DNA from: Przewalskia tangutica
Lineage: Eukaryota; Streptophyta; Magnoliopsida; Solanales; Solanaceae
Direction: 5' to 3'
Assembly (NCBI GenBank): GCA_029844215.1
Contig: CM056721.1
Coordinates: 12,908,368-12,972,367, forward strand
Length of the DNA stretch: 64,000 bases
How positions within the stretch are numbered: the first letter of the stretch is position 1; each line of letters opens with the position of its first letter. Of the stretch, positions 21,641-35,500 are shown piece by piece. Made by a program: the position numbers and the translations under genes. Under the pieces are notes generated by a model, which saw only the letters and a list, made by a program, of their open reading frames with translations, was not told the origin of the DNA and searched no databases.

Positions 21641-22270
21641 AGAATTTTAACAAATTTGTTAATTCGTAAGCCTAAAGACTTTATCAATTTCCTGGAGGCA
21701 AGCATATATAGATAAACTTTTGAGGTAAATTTCCGACAAAGTGTGACTTTATTCAAAATTTGCTTTGATCAAACAATTGGGCAAAATTCATTGAATATTT
21801 TTGTCTTTACATGAATTGTCGTAACATTAACACTACTCGTACAAGATTCATTCAATCTTTAACCCTTACAAATTTTATGTTTACAATCCTAAAAAAATTA
21901 GAAAACTTCATATTTCTTAACAGCTTCAAATTTCTTCACAATGATTTTTTACGAGGGCATGGCAGTACCCTAGTATTTGTATTTGAAGTATGAGAATTCA
22001 AACACTATTTACTTTTTACTATCGATAAATCCCCAGTCCCCAATTTCCTTGTCCGAACTTAACTAATTAGTAACACGCTTTACATTGTTGCCTCATTAAA
22101 AATCTTGTCGAAAAATCACTTTTGGGATAGAAACTGTGATAAGGGAGAAAAGTGCAACACATATTTTCAAACCTAATTCTAACTCTCCGGTCCTTGCATG
22201 ATGACTTCGACTTTTTTTCTGTAAAAGTTAGCAATAACGAAACAAACAAAGTTAGAATAATTAACGAAGA
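21641..22270. other. Unassigned AT-rich stretch
   Basis: No gene, long frame or repeat partner recognised. It lies between copia and gypsy remnants and is probably more decayed retroelement DNA. Confidence 0.25.
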
Positions 22271-22279
22271 CATACCTTA

Positions 22280-22570
22280 GCAATAATATCGCTTCAAGTA
22301 TGCAATTTTTCAGTTGTTTGACAACTTCTGACCATCTTCGGCTTCCAACTGATACGAGCCTTTACCAGTAAATCTTGACACTTTATAAGGTCCTTCCCAT
22401 TTTAGGCCTAATTTCCCAGTTCATGACCAATTGACCCCGCTTGCCCATTTGCACTCGGGTGGTACGGAGTCGACACTATCTTCTTAATTTTCAATCATTC
22501 AAAAAACCATTCACCTTCTTCCCAATGAACTGACGACCATTATCGCAAGTGATTAACGTATGTGAAACGT
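22280..22570 (-). pseudogene. Gypsy integrase C-terminal fragment
   Basis: Minus-strand reading gives ITCDNGRQFIGKKVNGFFE followed by KKIVSTPYHPSANGQ, the core-domain pattern of Ty3/gypsy integrases (D..G.QF, TPYHP..NGQ). After breaks it gives GPYKVSRFTGKGSYQLE and LKRYYC, the C-terminal part typical of Tat/Athila-type elements. Stops and frameshifts interrupt it. Confidence 0.75.
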
Positions 22571-23028
22571 TACCCGAGCATATAACACAATACACCAGAA
22601 GTTTATTGATATAATAACTCATGCTATAGTAAATCAAAAGTTTACTAAAACAAATAGATCATATCATTGTAACTTGAAATTTACTCATACAATTAATTTT
22701 ATTAGTCGACGTGACAATTATGATCGTCCTGATTTAAATATGATGTGATAATTACTCAAAATATATTGAAGAACTAGAAGATTCTTAATGATTTCTATTG
22801 TGTTGTTTGTTCTCATGATAAGTTGATACCAGCTAATGTTGGGACTGCATTCCTAAATTTTAGAAAATATATAAGGTAAATGTGGGTCCGTTCACCTACA
22901 ATGTGATGTCGTAAATAGATGCATCCATGAGTCGGTCACATGTGCATTTATTGTCAATTCACAGTTTGACATTTATGAAGTTGCTTACTCAAAATAATTG
23001 AGTTGGAAGCACAATTTTTAGAATATGT
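22571..23028. other. Unassigned stretch before the large LTR cluster
   Basis: No coding potential or repeat structure recognised. It ends at the TGTTGACAC terminus that opens the first large LTR. Confidence 0.25.
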
Positions 23029-25809
23029 TGTTGACACTCAATTTTGTCCATCTCTTCCTATTATTCGTTCAAAATTAAACTATTTTTTAACACCGCAAAA
23101 ACAACTTTTATTTTCAATAGATGCATACACATTCATACATAAATAAATAATTTAATATTCACAAAATAATGACTATTTATTATTATTTTCTTCTTTTCGC
23201 ATTTTTACTATCGTGACATCTTTCATCACAGTCATAATTTTCATTCTAATATTTTATGTTATTCATAAAAAGGCATCGCATTTTATATTAAGCAGTAAAA
23301 TATTTTCCAAAATATTATTGTATTATTTATTATCATATTAGTATTTTTATATTTTTCCTTTCATCCTTATTAAAATAAACACCCAAAACTCTTCCAAATA
23401 AATTAAATTTCCAGCCCAACTTCCCCTTTATTCTACACCCAGCCCATCCTTTTTCTGAAGCCCATTCCCCAGAATTTTAAAGCCCAGACCACCATTACCC
23501 AAACCCATTTTCGTCCACCTCCCATCTCCCTAAAACCTAAATCCCTAAGATAAAAAAAAATAAAACCTAAATCGCCCAAGACAAAAACCAGAGCCGCAGC
23601 TCGTTTCCCGATTCCCCTCTTCCATTTGCGGAACAGCAACTGAGCTTGTCAACAATGGAGAGAGTTTGCCCATTTTCGTGCTATGTCACTGTCCAAAGAA
23701 AACGCTCATATTTTTGAACGTTATTTGGTTGACCCATTTCAAAAGATCTTGAAAAATCCCGCCCAAAGGAGTCTCATCAAACCCTAAGAAAACTAGTCCT
23801 ATAAATACTAAGCTATGGAGTCCACAAAAAGGAACCTGGAGTCGTCGCCTTATTATTCCCTTTCAAAATCAAAAAATACTTTTCATTTTCTTACGAAAAC
23901 TTTGAAGAAAACACTCTCCAGCCGCCGCGTTGCACTCTTAAAAAACCCTAAATACTCTTCATTTTCTGACAAAAGCTTTCAGAGATAAGTTTTACAAACA
24001 AATTTCGCTTCTGATTCGGTAAGTTGATTTGAACTTAAATACCTCTTTCCTGAGTTCGTTGCACCCAAAGAGTTCCGCAAATACCTCTTCTTTCTTTTTT
24101 GTTATTCTTAGTGTTTATATTAACTATACAAATCAGCGAAATCGTTATTAACGTTTGAATCTGAGTTTGTTGTATCTATTTATTTAATGCGAGTAATTTG
24201 GATACATTCGGTTTGGGTGAACTTTGGGTCTATATATACATTTTGATAAATACAGCCTTCTATGATGTTGTTTCTGGTCCCTTTTATCAGGCATTTGTTC
24301 TTCTTATCGCCTATTATAACATTGTGGGTCTAGTTTTAATTGGGTAATACTCCTCTGTAATTAGAAATGTTATTAGTTTTGTGCCAAATGTTAGTCTAAG
24401 GTTGTATTAATCATGTATGAATACTTAAAGCTGTAAGATTTGTAACTAGGTCATTCATGTTTTAGTCTCTTATATTTTAGATGTATTTTGTTGGGAAATA
24501 GCATTTGGATTGCTTGTAACGTGTAGCCTCAAAAATTATAACAAAAAAATTAGTTAACTCATGTAAAAAGAATCCACTGAAATCAGTTTAATACACAAAA
24601 ATACAGAATATAAAATAATTTTACATTTTTTACTTACGTGCATATTTTATATTTTGCCGACTAATCCTTTTCTTTTCTTGTTTACATGAAATGCATCGGG
24701 AGCGAGACTGAACATGACTACGATGAAACAAAGATCCGCATCCATGTCCTTTGCATTCTCCCACTTCGGAATTCCTAAATCAAATGGGTCAAATGACAAT
24801 ATCGGCTCTATATCACTCTTTTATCTTTACTCTTTAATTTTGTCTTTACTTTTGTTTTAATTTTAAATATGTAATCTTGCATAAATATAGAACTGTGTAG
24901 AATAGATAGACTTAAAACCAATAGATTAAAGGGGAGGGTAGCGTAAAACAGAAATTTATTTTTTATATCTCTAAAACATGCAATGATTTTCATAAAACTT
25001 TAATTTTATACACAACATATAATTTTCAAACAAATTATTTTTCATGCATTTTCAGAATAAACTTCATGCAAATTTATCAAATATATACATCTTACAAATA
25101 AATATTTGCAACATCTTTTCTTAACTTTATGCGTTCCAAAACATGCATTTTTAAGTACAATAATTTATCTAGATTTGACCAGACAACCGCAAGTTAGCGA
25201 CTCCTGGATATCTAATCTTTTTTCTTTAGGATAATAGAGAACTTTCACCTAGGGCTGGCCGTCGACCTGACGCCCCTGGCCCGACCACCCCGAATTCGAC
25301 ACGACACCCAGATAAAAAACGGACGGATCGAACCATGACAGTATGGTCCCGCCAGCCTCATCCCGCCCCGACTCTCGCCCGACCGCCCCACCGACTTTGC
25401 ACAAAATAGCCGTTGTCCAACTACCATTTTACATTTTGCCGTTGACAACGCCATTTTAGGCCTCCCTCCCCAACCCCTACCCCTTTATATTTATTTTTAA
25501 CCCTATAAATACCTCATTCCTCTTCTTATTATTTTCACAAATCTTTCTACTCTCTAATCTCTCAATCAATCTCTAATTCTCTATACAACATTGTCTACAT
25601 ATTCAATCTATTTATTAATTTGAGAATGGGAGTTGGCAACTAGCTTGAGGATTATCTATCGAGCAAAGTTTCAATTTTCAACCTTCGATTACACGTCGAC
25701 TTACGCTGCGCTTGGTACATTCTGCTCTCTCATTAAATTATTATTTTGTCTTTATTTCATTTAGCACATTTAATTTCATTATCTTTAACTATTTATTAGC
25801 ATAATTAAA

Positions 25810-28140
25810 ATGAAAGGACTAAGAGGCAAGTAGAAGTGGTCGCTTCTTCTAAGAGTGGTAATAAGTATGCGGTACTTTCTTCTAGTATTCATGTTCCAGC
25901 TTATTCCTAGACAAGATGATTTTATAGATCCCGAAATGTTTCTGAAATACCATATGATCTCGACACAAATGATTATCCCGAAATTGAAGAAGATTTTAAT
26001 TTAGATGACACTCTAGTTGATGATACACCTATTAATGAAGATGATGATACACCCACTAGTGAAATGCCTCCTATCCCCCCTACTATGAGGTCGAGCAGAA
26101 ACCACCATTAAAATCGGTTGTATGGAAATATTTTGACAGTGGACGTAGCTAATCAAGTAATTGTATGTAAAACTTGTAAAAATGTTTATTCTTTTAAAAT
26201 CGACAAGCGTCATGGTGGACGGGTTTAGGAAGACACTGCTGCAAAAACACAAAGCCTTGCATGCCCAATACATGATTGAAAAATCGTGAACAAACGCCCT
26301 CTCAATCGGACAAGGTTCACATACTATCGTCCCGAGAAAGTACAGTGGTCAAATTAACCCTATGACGGAGTCAGAGGCCCTAAATATGATAAACATAAAG
26401 ATAGGAAGACTAGCAAAATTAGTCTTTGTGGAGGGTTTGCCTTTTTCATTTCTGAATCTCCCGGTTTTATTCATTATATTAGAGATATGTATAATCCTCG
26501 CTTATAAAGGTTTTCCTAGATCAATGTTAAAAGAGATGTATTTAAATTTGCACATGAATATCAACAATATTTACGTTATGCATTATATCATTTAAATTGC
26601 AAAGTTGCTTTAACTTCGATATAGTCGTAGTACTAACGCCATGATTATTTAACTAGAATCACATCGATAGATTATAAATGGTCTATGCAAAAACGTATTT
26701 TAGCATATAGATATATAGATAGTAGGCACATCGGTGAGTTTATTTTAAAATATTTATTCAATACGATTATTACGGAATAACCGATAAAGTTATGAGTATT
26801 ACATTAGATAATGCATCTTCTAACAATTCTGCTATTAGTATTTTAAGAAATGTTTTAACTCCGTCTTTTCCAAAACATTTTCATATCAAATGTGCGTGTC
26901 ATATTTATAACTTAGTTGTAAATGATGGTCTTTCACTTTTTCAAGATATTCTTGAAAAAATACAATTTGCTATACACTTTATTTTTAAAAATAATAGAAT
27001 TCAACAAAGAAAAGAATATAAAAAAACTTGCCACGATTGTGGACTATCTTACAGAAAAATTCCCCAAGAAGAAACAACTAGGAGAAATTCTTTATATGAC
27101 CAACTAGTTGTTGCTTATGACTATAGAAAACCTATTACTTTATTTTTAACGCCATAATCAAAATCCAAATGATATGATTGTGGATAATCGATTGGGAGAA
27201 AATTAGAGAACTTATTGTATTTTTAGAAAATTTTCAACGAGCAACAAAAGAATTTTCTACTTTATATTATCCTACTATTTCAACTATGTTGTTTTATATA
27301 GCTATAATATTTTTACTTCTTAAAGAATATATGGAAAAACTCGCTTATATCGCATTTATTAAAAATGTTTATGAAATTAAAAATATTTTATTCTTATTCC
27401 CTATTTATATTATTGGTCAGTATTAAACCCGACTATTAAAGTAGAGGGTTGTAAAAGTCTTATTGAAAATATATATACATGTATGGACGCATTACCACCT
27501 CCAACTCCCAAAAATTTAAATGTTGAACCACCTATCAACTAACGCTAGAAGAAGTGTTGAATAGCGTAGATTTAATGCAAAAAGTATATAAGATTACCAA
27601 AGAAAGTGCTAGTAACCAACCGACTTTTGTATCATCTTCTTCTTCAACACAACCTAAAAACGACAAGCGCTCGTGGCTAGGCCTAATATTAATTCTATTG
27701 AAAGCCTCGTAAATAAAATGTGGTGGTAGCAGTGCTAACCAAATTAGTGAGTTCGATGTTTTGTTTTGCAGGTAATTTACCTTACCAAGCGATTATCAAT
27801 GAAGAAGGAAAGGAAGACTTTTTGAAATATCGAGCGAATGAGAAGACATTTCCGACACTTTCAATGATGGCCCGAGATATTTTGAACATCTGGCGCCATC
27901 ACGCTTCGAAGCGCTTTTTCGCAGCAGATTTCAAATAGAGAGCACGTACACTCATTAGCGGAGATACTGAGATGGCGGACTATTCAGAGATTGGATACGA
28001 GCGAGCGGCGAGGCGCACAACCGTAGATTAACGTTAAGATGACGACAACTACAACGACATTTTATCTCAAGGCATGAGTAGCGGCGTGGAACAATTTGAT
28101 CAAGATATACCAATTCCAACCAAGAACCACAAGAAATTAT
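25810..28140 (+). pseudogene. hAT transposase (RICESLEEPER-like), decayed
   Basis: The order of pieces matches plant hAT transposases: an acidic N-terminal part from about 25920, a BED zinc-finger region near 26110-26280 (VVCKTCKN-like and KHKALHAQ-like text across frames), then VEGLPFSFLNLPVLF, ITLDNASSNNSAISILRNVL and FHIKCACHIYNLVVNDGL, which is the catalytic core with conserved DNAS.N and C..HI.NL. It ends with the hATC dimerisation region (KTFPTLSMMARDILNI, 27850-27900). Many stops and frameshifts are present. It is parallel to the copy at 51810-54140. Confidence 0.85.
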
Positions 28141-28375
28141 AAAGAAATTAGAAAAATATTTTCAAATTGGTAATTTATTTCATTGCAATTTTTAAATTTT
28201 TCTATGTCTTTCACTCTTTTGCAATTTTTTTCAACAACAGTACACTACAATGTAATTTTGAATCTTGTATATTTGATATTTCAATGAAATTAATAATATA
28301 AAAGGCACAAAAACAAATTTGGGATGTTTTTTACACTATTCTTGTCTTTGTTTAATTATTTAGTTTATAAATTAT

Positions 28376-28440
28376 AACTTTATACTTTATACTTTATAGT
28401 TTATACTTTATAGTTTATAGTTTATACTTTATACTTTATA
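28376..28440. repeat. Heptamer repeat TTTATAC/TTTATAG
   Basis: About nine consecutive 7-bp units, each TTTATA followed by C or G in an irregular order, inside the 3' noncoding part of the first hAT element. The second hAT copy lacks it. Confidence 0.85.
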
Positions 28441-28852
28441 AATATATTATAAATTATAATACTATAAGTCTATAATATGACAAGTATATGTTATACTTAA
28501 TGTTACTTTGTTAGTACTAAGTAATTTATTATTTTTAATTTAGTGAAAAATTAAAAAAAAAAACCCGCCAACCCGTCCCCGCCCCCGGCCGTCGACCCGC
28601 CCGGGGCCAGGGATCGGACGGGACATGGTATGGTCCCGCCCGACCGACTCTCCAGTTCGCCCACTCGACTCCCGCCTTTTCACCCACTCGCCCGACCCGC
28701 CAAACCCGATCCGGTGGTCTGCCCCGCCATCGCGACTGCTTTCACCTAGTGTCTCATTAAATTTTGCAGACCATTAGTTTGAGTTATTTTTAGCAAATTT
28801 TGCTAAGTAGATGTCCTAATTCATCTTTAAAATAATTAGGTGGCGCCTGTAA

Positions 28853-31800
28853 CACCCCATTTCAACTGGAGTCGGAAACGGGATTACGCATGGTTGGATT
28901 CCTAAAATGCATTTAAAGGAGTCGCCACCTAATTATTATAGTGAATTAGGACACTAAAAATGTAGCATAAAATACTACAAATGATCTCCATTTTTAAAGG
29001 TCTGCGAAAACTATGTGAGATTCTAGGTAAGGATTTTTTATTATCCTAAAGGGAATGGGTTAGGCACCCTCTAAGATCCGCTAACTTGCGGTTATCCGTT
29101 CAAACTTAGGCTTAATATTTACGCTAAGAAATGCATGCTTTTATAAATGTTATATAAAAGACGTTGCAAGTATTTAATAACAAAAAGATGCATTTTTGAC
29201 AACATAAAAGAGTTGTAAGACTTATTTATAAAAATACATATATAGGTAAAAATATTTATTTTTATTTGTAAAATACTTATGTTTTGGCAATTGAAAGTAA
29301 AGAGAAAACAATTTTATTTATAATACCAAGAGACGATGTTTTGTGAAAGTTTATTCTTTAGCAAATTAGGTAAAAGTAAAACCTTATTTTTTATGATTAA
29401 TCATACAAATAAAAAGGTGACCAAATTGTTTTGAGAGTTTAGACATGTATAACGAGCCTAAAATAATCTAGCGTTGGGTTTTCGATTTTAGAACTACCCC
29501 CTTTTTAATTGTTAATCTAGACCTAACTATTCTAAGCATTTCAGTAATTATACAGGGTTACATAATAAAATAACAAGACGACAAATAAAGATGACAGAAT
29601 TTAAAGAACTAAAGGGACTAAAGCGAGTGACGATGTCATCCCGCCCTATTTTGTTTAGGAATTCCGAAACAGGAAGATGCAACGTGTTGGACGCGGGTCT
29701 TCACTTGACAAAGTTATGATGAGTCTCATAATGAGACTCTTTGTTCCTCCCGATGCATTTCATGTAGATATACAAGAAAAGAAAATGAATTAGAACCTAT
29801 TCAGACTCATAAAAAATAATTACAAGAAACCAAAATGAAATAAATTCAGCAATGCACAACTCGAATTTGATTATAGCAACACCAAGATAAATCATCAGCC
29901 TCAGGTCAATAAAATTTAACATTTTGTTCAATCCAAACACTAGACATTCTCGAAAGTGACAGATAAATCTGACTAGTAATATTTAATACATAAAATGTCA
30001 TATTTTGTTACACTGAGTTCATTTCCCATATATTCTTGAACATGTAAATCGGGGGGTTATGAAAATAAGAACCAAACTCATACCTTGACTGCATATAAAC
30101 TATAAAAAAAAACAAGTGCAGACTTATTATTTAGACTAACGTGAAGGGTGCATGCTGTAAATCAGGGGTAAGAAAAGAGGTATCCACTGTTTTCTTTCAA
30201 ATTTGCACACATCCAATAAGGTAAGGGGATAACCCAGACAGATTTGGCACCTCAAATAAATACTGGATATTACCGACATAAAAGCTAAGATCATTCTCAA
30301 ACATATTCACTAAATACATTTGCTAAGTAGGCATGCTTTATATGAACTCGCTCACAGACTATGTTAGGACAACATGTATTCATAAATAAAATAACTTGCA
30401 CATGAATGCACAATTTTAATAAGAGGCAAAGGCATTTGTTCACAAAGAACTTATTCAAATCATTTGTATTCAATATTAGGCATTTGCAAGACTCTGTTAC
30501 CCGGTACATACCACTACATGACCCCGATTATACACCAGGATAGCATACAAACATGGGCTATGGCCTAACATGACTCAAACTAGCACAACTAAAAATGCAA
30601 AATGCCATATTCAGACAACTGTCCCACAACTTAACAGACAAGGTATGACATTGATTAACTTAGGAGGTTTTACATGCTGATATGGACGCGACTAGCACTT
30701 AAACAAAAAATGCAAGTAATTAGTCAATTCAAGAGACATTGGAGACATGGAGGTGAACAAATAATCTTTTACAGAGAAACATTTCAAAGGTACATAATCA
30801 CCTAAGCTAGGCTAGACATACAGAATCCTGCTCGTGTTATATACTATGCATGATGATACTTAGATATGTAGGCAAGCATGTGGTCAATTTAAACAAAACA
30901 GAAAGATTTTGGAGGGAACATATAACCACTCAAAGAAAAACACTTCAAATTTGCAGGATCACTTAATCCCAAACTATGTATCATGTTTCATCCTCACATA
31001 TCAGTCACTTTAATCAAACAAGTTCCAAATCATTATACTAACATTATATCAAACACCAACAGACTATCCATCAACTAATATAGGGTTCGACTAACACATT
31101 CGACCCTTTTCCCTGCTTCGAACAGTCCATAATCAAATAACATATTAAGAACTTTATTTGATTACTCGTGCTTATATCACACAGTACACAAATTCTGGAC
31201 AAAGATTCAGGAAGGTCATTTAATAACTCAAAACAAGACTAATTAATCATACGTCGACATAATTCGTTCGCAAGCGAATGCGTTTAACTCGTTCAAACAT
31301 ATTCAAACTAAGTCAAACATTCGGAATAGATGTGAACAAACTAAATGAATCTATAGCACACGAAACTTTATAGAAATGAAAATAATTGAGAATGGATTGA
31401 GTTTACCTTCTCCGGGCAGCGAACCGAGGCGTGTTTCGACTCGTCGATTCCGCTTGAAGGTAATTTTATGCTACGCGATTGAAGGAGAATGTGAGCTTGA
31501 ATATTTTTATGACTTTTTCGAGTCGGGATTGAGAGTAAAGAAATATTTTTCTTTTGGGTTTTGTTCTTGGTCTTTCAGGACTGATTTTCGACTTTTGCCT
31601 TCAAAAAAGGATCCCTAAAACACAACCCTGTGGTCAGATTTATATCGAAATTTGAAATCTCCTTCACTTCTCCAGAATTTGAATTTCAAATAGGGCTTGA
31701 TGCGAGACAGGGGTGTTACCGCTGAGGTCACTCTAGCGCATGGCTCGAGTCAGATCGTGCAGATTTTCTGAAGAGTTCTGAATGATTCAGAAAAAAGGGA

Positions 31801-32521
31801 CAATAGATGAGTGATGGGGGCGCAGTTGATCGTCGTGGATCGGAGTGGTCGACGGCGATGGGCCAGTGTGTATAAGGCGGTTACATTGTTGGTTGGGAAG
31901 GATGGGTTCTTGATTTCTGGCGGTATGTTGGGAAGGTAAAGGTTTTTAGGTTTAAGAGGATTAACGAAATGGGCTGATTTTGGACGAAAATAAGGGTGTT
32001 GGGTTGGGTAGCGTAGGGTTTGGGCTGAACGAACTGGGCTGGTTTAATGGGAATTGGGATGTGGGGAATGAATTAAAAAGTGGGCTCAATTTGAGGAAAA
32101 AGAAAATATGTGTTGTGGGTAGATTTAGTTATTTAATTTAGGGAATGAGAATTGGGTAAAAATAGGTGTTTTATTGTTGGGGATTAATAGATAATTAGTC
32201 CAAATCTCCCAATTAATTAAAATATGCTTCCTTCAACTTAATTAATTAAAAAATGCACACGCATAAAACACGATACAAAAGATTTAATACATGTATTTAA
32301 TTTTGAATATAATATTCATAAAAAATGATTAATTTAGTAATTGAAGAACATATTAAGAGAAAATCGATCATCAATAATCGATTTACGAGATATTAAAATT
32401 GTTTTGCTTATATTTTAATTATAAAAAATGTAATACTCGATATTGTAAAATTATGCGATAATTAGTGAAGAATATTAAAACTACTTATTTTTTGACGATT
32501 TTCAAGACTGAGAAGCATAGT
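28853..32521 (-). repeat. Large LTR (Ogre/Tat-like), copy B, inverted
   Basis: On the minus strand it ends GGGGTGTTACA at 28853. It carries the same ordered blocks as copies A and C: gtcgccacctaatt near 28925, taacttgcggtt near 29085, gagtctcat.a.gagactca near 29730, and the gctgcccggagaaggtaaa block near 31385-31440. The outer TGTTGACACCC end is missing where copy C begins. Its 3' end meets the 3' end of copy A, making an inverted junction. No coding sequence. Confidence 0.55.
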
Positions 32522-35500
32522 TGTTGACACCCAATTTTGACTCTTCCGTCCAGTCATTAACTATCAAATTACACTAGTTTTGTAAAATAATTTTTTATGA
32601 TTTTTATAATAAAATGCAGCGATAAAACAGTAATACAGGCATGAATAAAACAATTTAATTATAACACCGCATTTTTATGTAGAGTATTAAGCACTTAGAA
32701 TCTCGCGCCTTAATTAATTTAAGCCCTGTCATGATTCTTAATTGATAATAAATACATAAAATAAATAATTTAGCAATGACGTCGTGTCAGGTAGCATAGT
32801 CGCATTTATTAATACGCAAATCAATTTCATAACTTATTTTAATAATGATAAGTAATGCACAATAAATAAGATTTTTAAATAATGGCGCCGCATTCTAAAA
32901 CATTAAGCACTAATTAAATAGCACGCCCGCATTTATTATTATAACAATTAGATTAATAGAGCACCCAGATAATTTAATCACAATTTATTAATTTACCACT
33001 AATTAACTAATTAAGCACCTAAAATTAAATAACTAATACCTAATTAAAACTAACCTAACACTTAATACCCAATACCCGCGTGGCCCAAACCCGTCGCCTA
33101 CCAAATGGCCTTCACTCTTTAACCTTCCTCCCTTACCTTCAGTCGAGAACCCACAAACAAAACAAAACCCTCAGCCCATCATCGTCCCCCACTCCCCTTA
33201 ACCTAACCCTAAAAGTTTCCATCGCCGCCTTCGTCGAAAACCCGATATTCTCGCCGGATTTTCGGCTGAAAATCCGGCTCCCTTACCTTCCTTACCCACA
33301 CACACCCAGCCAACGATTTCTTACCATAACAATAAAATCAGCACTAAATCGCCAAGATTCGTCCAAAAATAAAACAGTAGGAATCAATACAGAATCAACC
33401 CAAGTCAAGCATGAATCAAGCACAAATCTCAGCCTTAAACACTTACCAAACTTGGAACCCAAAATCCTAGCTATAAATATAGAACCGCTATGCATGCAAT
33501 AGGGATCGATTCGAGGCGATGAGGCGGAAATGGTCGTGGGCCATTGTTTTTAGATTCGAAAGGCAGCAGTCCAATCGAGTTATCCAGAAAAGAACCCAAC
33601 CCTCAAGGTCAACAATTTTCGCAACCTTTCTTCCCACAGCATTAGCAAGCCCTCCGAGTGAATCGACGACTTGATACGCTGCCCCGATTCGCTGTCCGGA
33701 GAAGGTAAATTCATTACCCTTTCTGTTTTAGTTTCTTTTTCTGTGTTGCTGCATAGTTTGAGTTATTGTCTGGTATGGTATGCTCTTAGTTTAATGTAGT
33801 TTAATTCCTGTTAGTTCGATTACTAAACTAAGTTATAAGGTGCGCAAGCTGGCCTATTTGAATTAGTCAAAGAATATTGTCATGATCGATTATGTGATTG
33901 CAACTTAATTCCTACCATATTTTTGTATCATGTGGATAATGACTTGTTTTGGGTTTCTTTATGTATCTAATTTGTATGTCCGATTCTTGAATGTGATGGT
34001 TTAAGGACAAATTGAGTAAATGTTGGAATATATTTGTGTGTCTAAATCACGATGCTAATCTGTTTGAAATACTCATTGAAAGTCAGCCACCTTGTTTTCT
34101 TCGTATAACATGTTTATTGAATGTGTGGGGTGTTCATCATGCTGTAGCTATTAGTATACCTTAGCTTTGATTCCCATTATGGTTAGTTTTAAGGGGAAGT
34201 TTAATGGTAGGCAGATTGGTTAGTTTTAAGGGGGGGTTTAATGGTAGGCAGATTTGTAATCAAATATTATATGAATGATTGTTTGGCATTAACTGCTAAT
34301 GTGTTTCAGTTGGACTGTTTTAAATTTTTATCCTGGATACTGGTTTTTATGTTTGACTTGCTCAATGGTGTTGTGTCCGAGGTTTCGAATATCAATAGTT
34401 TGTTATCCGGATGAATGTCCAGTTTTCAACTAACCGTGTTACAGAGACGATTCAACTAAATCTGTTTAATAACCATATCAGTTACATGTTTACAAACTTG
34501 TAGAGTATGAAAACAGGAAATTAAGAGTTAAAAGAAATAAACAAGTCAGGAAATCAGTCTTTATATGTGGTGTGATAGTTGTTTGGGCCTGCTGGATTTC
34601 CTTGTCTGTTTACTGAAAGCTCACTGCCAAGGTCAAATGCTCTCATCTCAACCTAAATAAATGATCACTTAAATGGGTCCATCAGGCTCAAACGTTCTTT
34701 AACTTAGAATTTATAAGTTTGGGGCGCCTCGCTTTACGCTGTCGCTTGGTATCATCCTAAGATTGGTTGAAAATTGTTGGGCTTTATTTGGAAGCATTAA
34801 GTCCATGCATCGATACATCATAATAAAAGGAGAAATTAAATATGCACTGCAAATATATATGAAGCATTTTATTAATTTGTGTTGTCAATAAGTTTTGGAC
34901 ATTTAACTAATCCTTTTCTTTCCTTATCTTTTTTTACATGGCATGCATTGGAGCGAAACGAAGAGTCTCATGACGAGACTCATCACAAGCTACAACAAAT
35001 GAAGACCCACATCTTATGTGCTTCATCCACTCCGCATCACAAACTCCAAATCATAGGCGAGATGGCCTCGCCGTTTCTTCGAGTCCTTATTAATTCATAT
35101 CTTCACCCTATTCATTTGTTGTAATTATCTGTCTAACATTACGCTATTAGTAGTATACTTAGAATAATTAAACTTTGGGCTATCATTAAAAATAGTTTAA
35201 CGCTGGAAATTCACTCTCCTTTAATTAGTTATTTTTATGACTAGTTATGCATCGCCTAAGCCATACTAAATGACATTAAATATCCACGTAGTTAAAGTGT
35301 CACTCTATTAAATCCTTAGTATAATAAATTAATTTCTTCATAAATTCTTACTAACAATCATAATCAAAAATTTATTTTGTTAGCCTTTTCATAATAGATA
35401 TTTTACAAGTACACATTTCGTCATAATAAGATTTTGCATTATTACAACACATGTATCTTATCTAATACGTTATAAATGCATAAATCATCTTTGCACATAA

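Larger units (their letters stand above)
25250..28738 (+). mobile_element. hAT-superfamily DNA transposon, copy 1
   Basis: Flanked by a perfect 8-bp target duplication CTTTCACC (25242-25249 and 28739-28746). The left end is TAGGGCTGGCCG; the right end in reverse is CAGTCGCGATGGCGGGG, so the inverted repeats are degraded. Both subterminal regions are G/C-rich (cccgcc/ggcggg words). It carries a decayed transposase gene and a heptamer repeat. It is inserted in the large LTR copy A, so it is younger than that LTR. Confidence 0.88.
23029..28852 (+). repeat. Large LTR (Ogre/Tat-like), copy A, split by a hAT
   Basis: Begins TGTTGACACTCAATTTTG, as copy C does. It shares with copies B and C, in the same order, a TATA-containing segment (ctataaatac near 23800), a segment with cttcggaattcctaa (near 24765), the phrase accgcaagttagcg (near 25185) and the 3' segment cctaattca...aattaggtggcg. 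A 3,489-bp hAT insertion interrupts the shared text at 25250-28738; without it the copy is about 2.3 kb. Its last part is missing where copy B abuts. No coding sequence. Assignment to Ogre/Tat rests on the TGTTGACACCC start and the GCGACTCC phrase by the 3' end and is inference. Confidence 0.55.
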
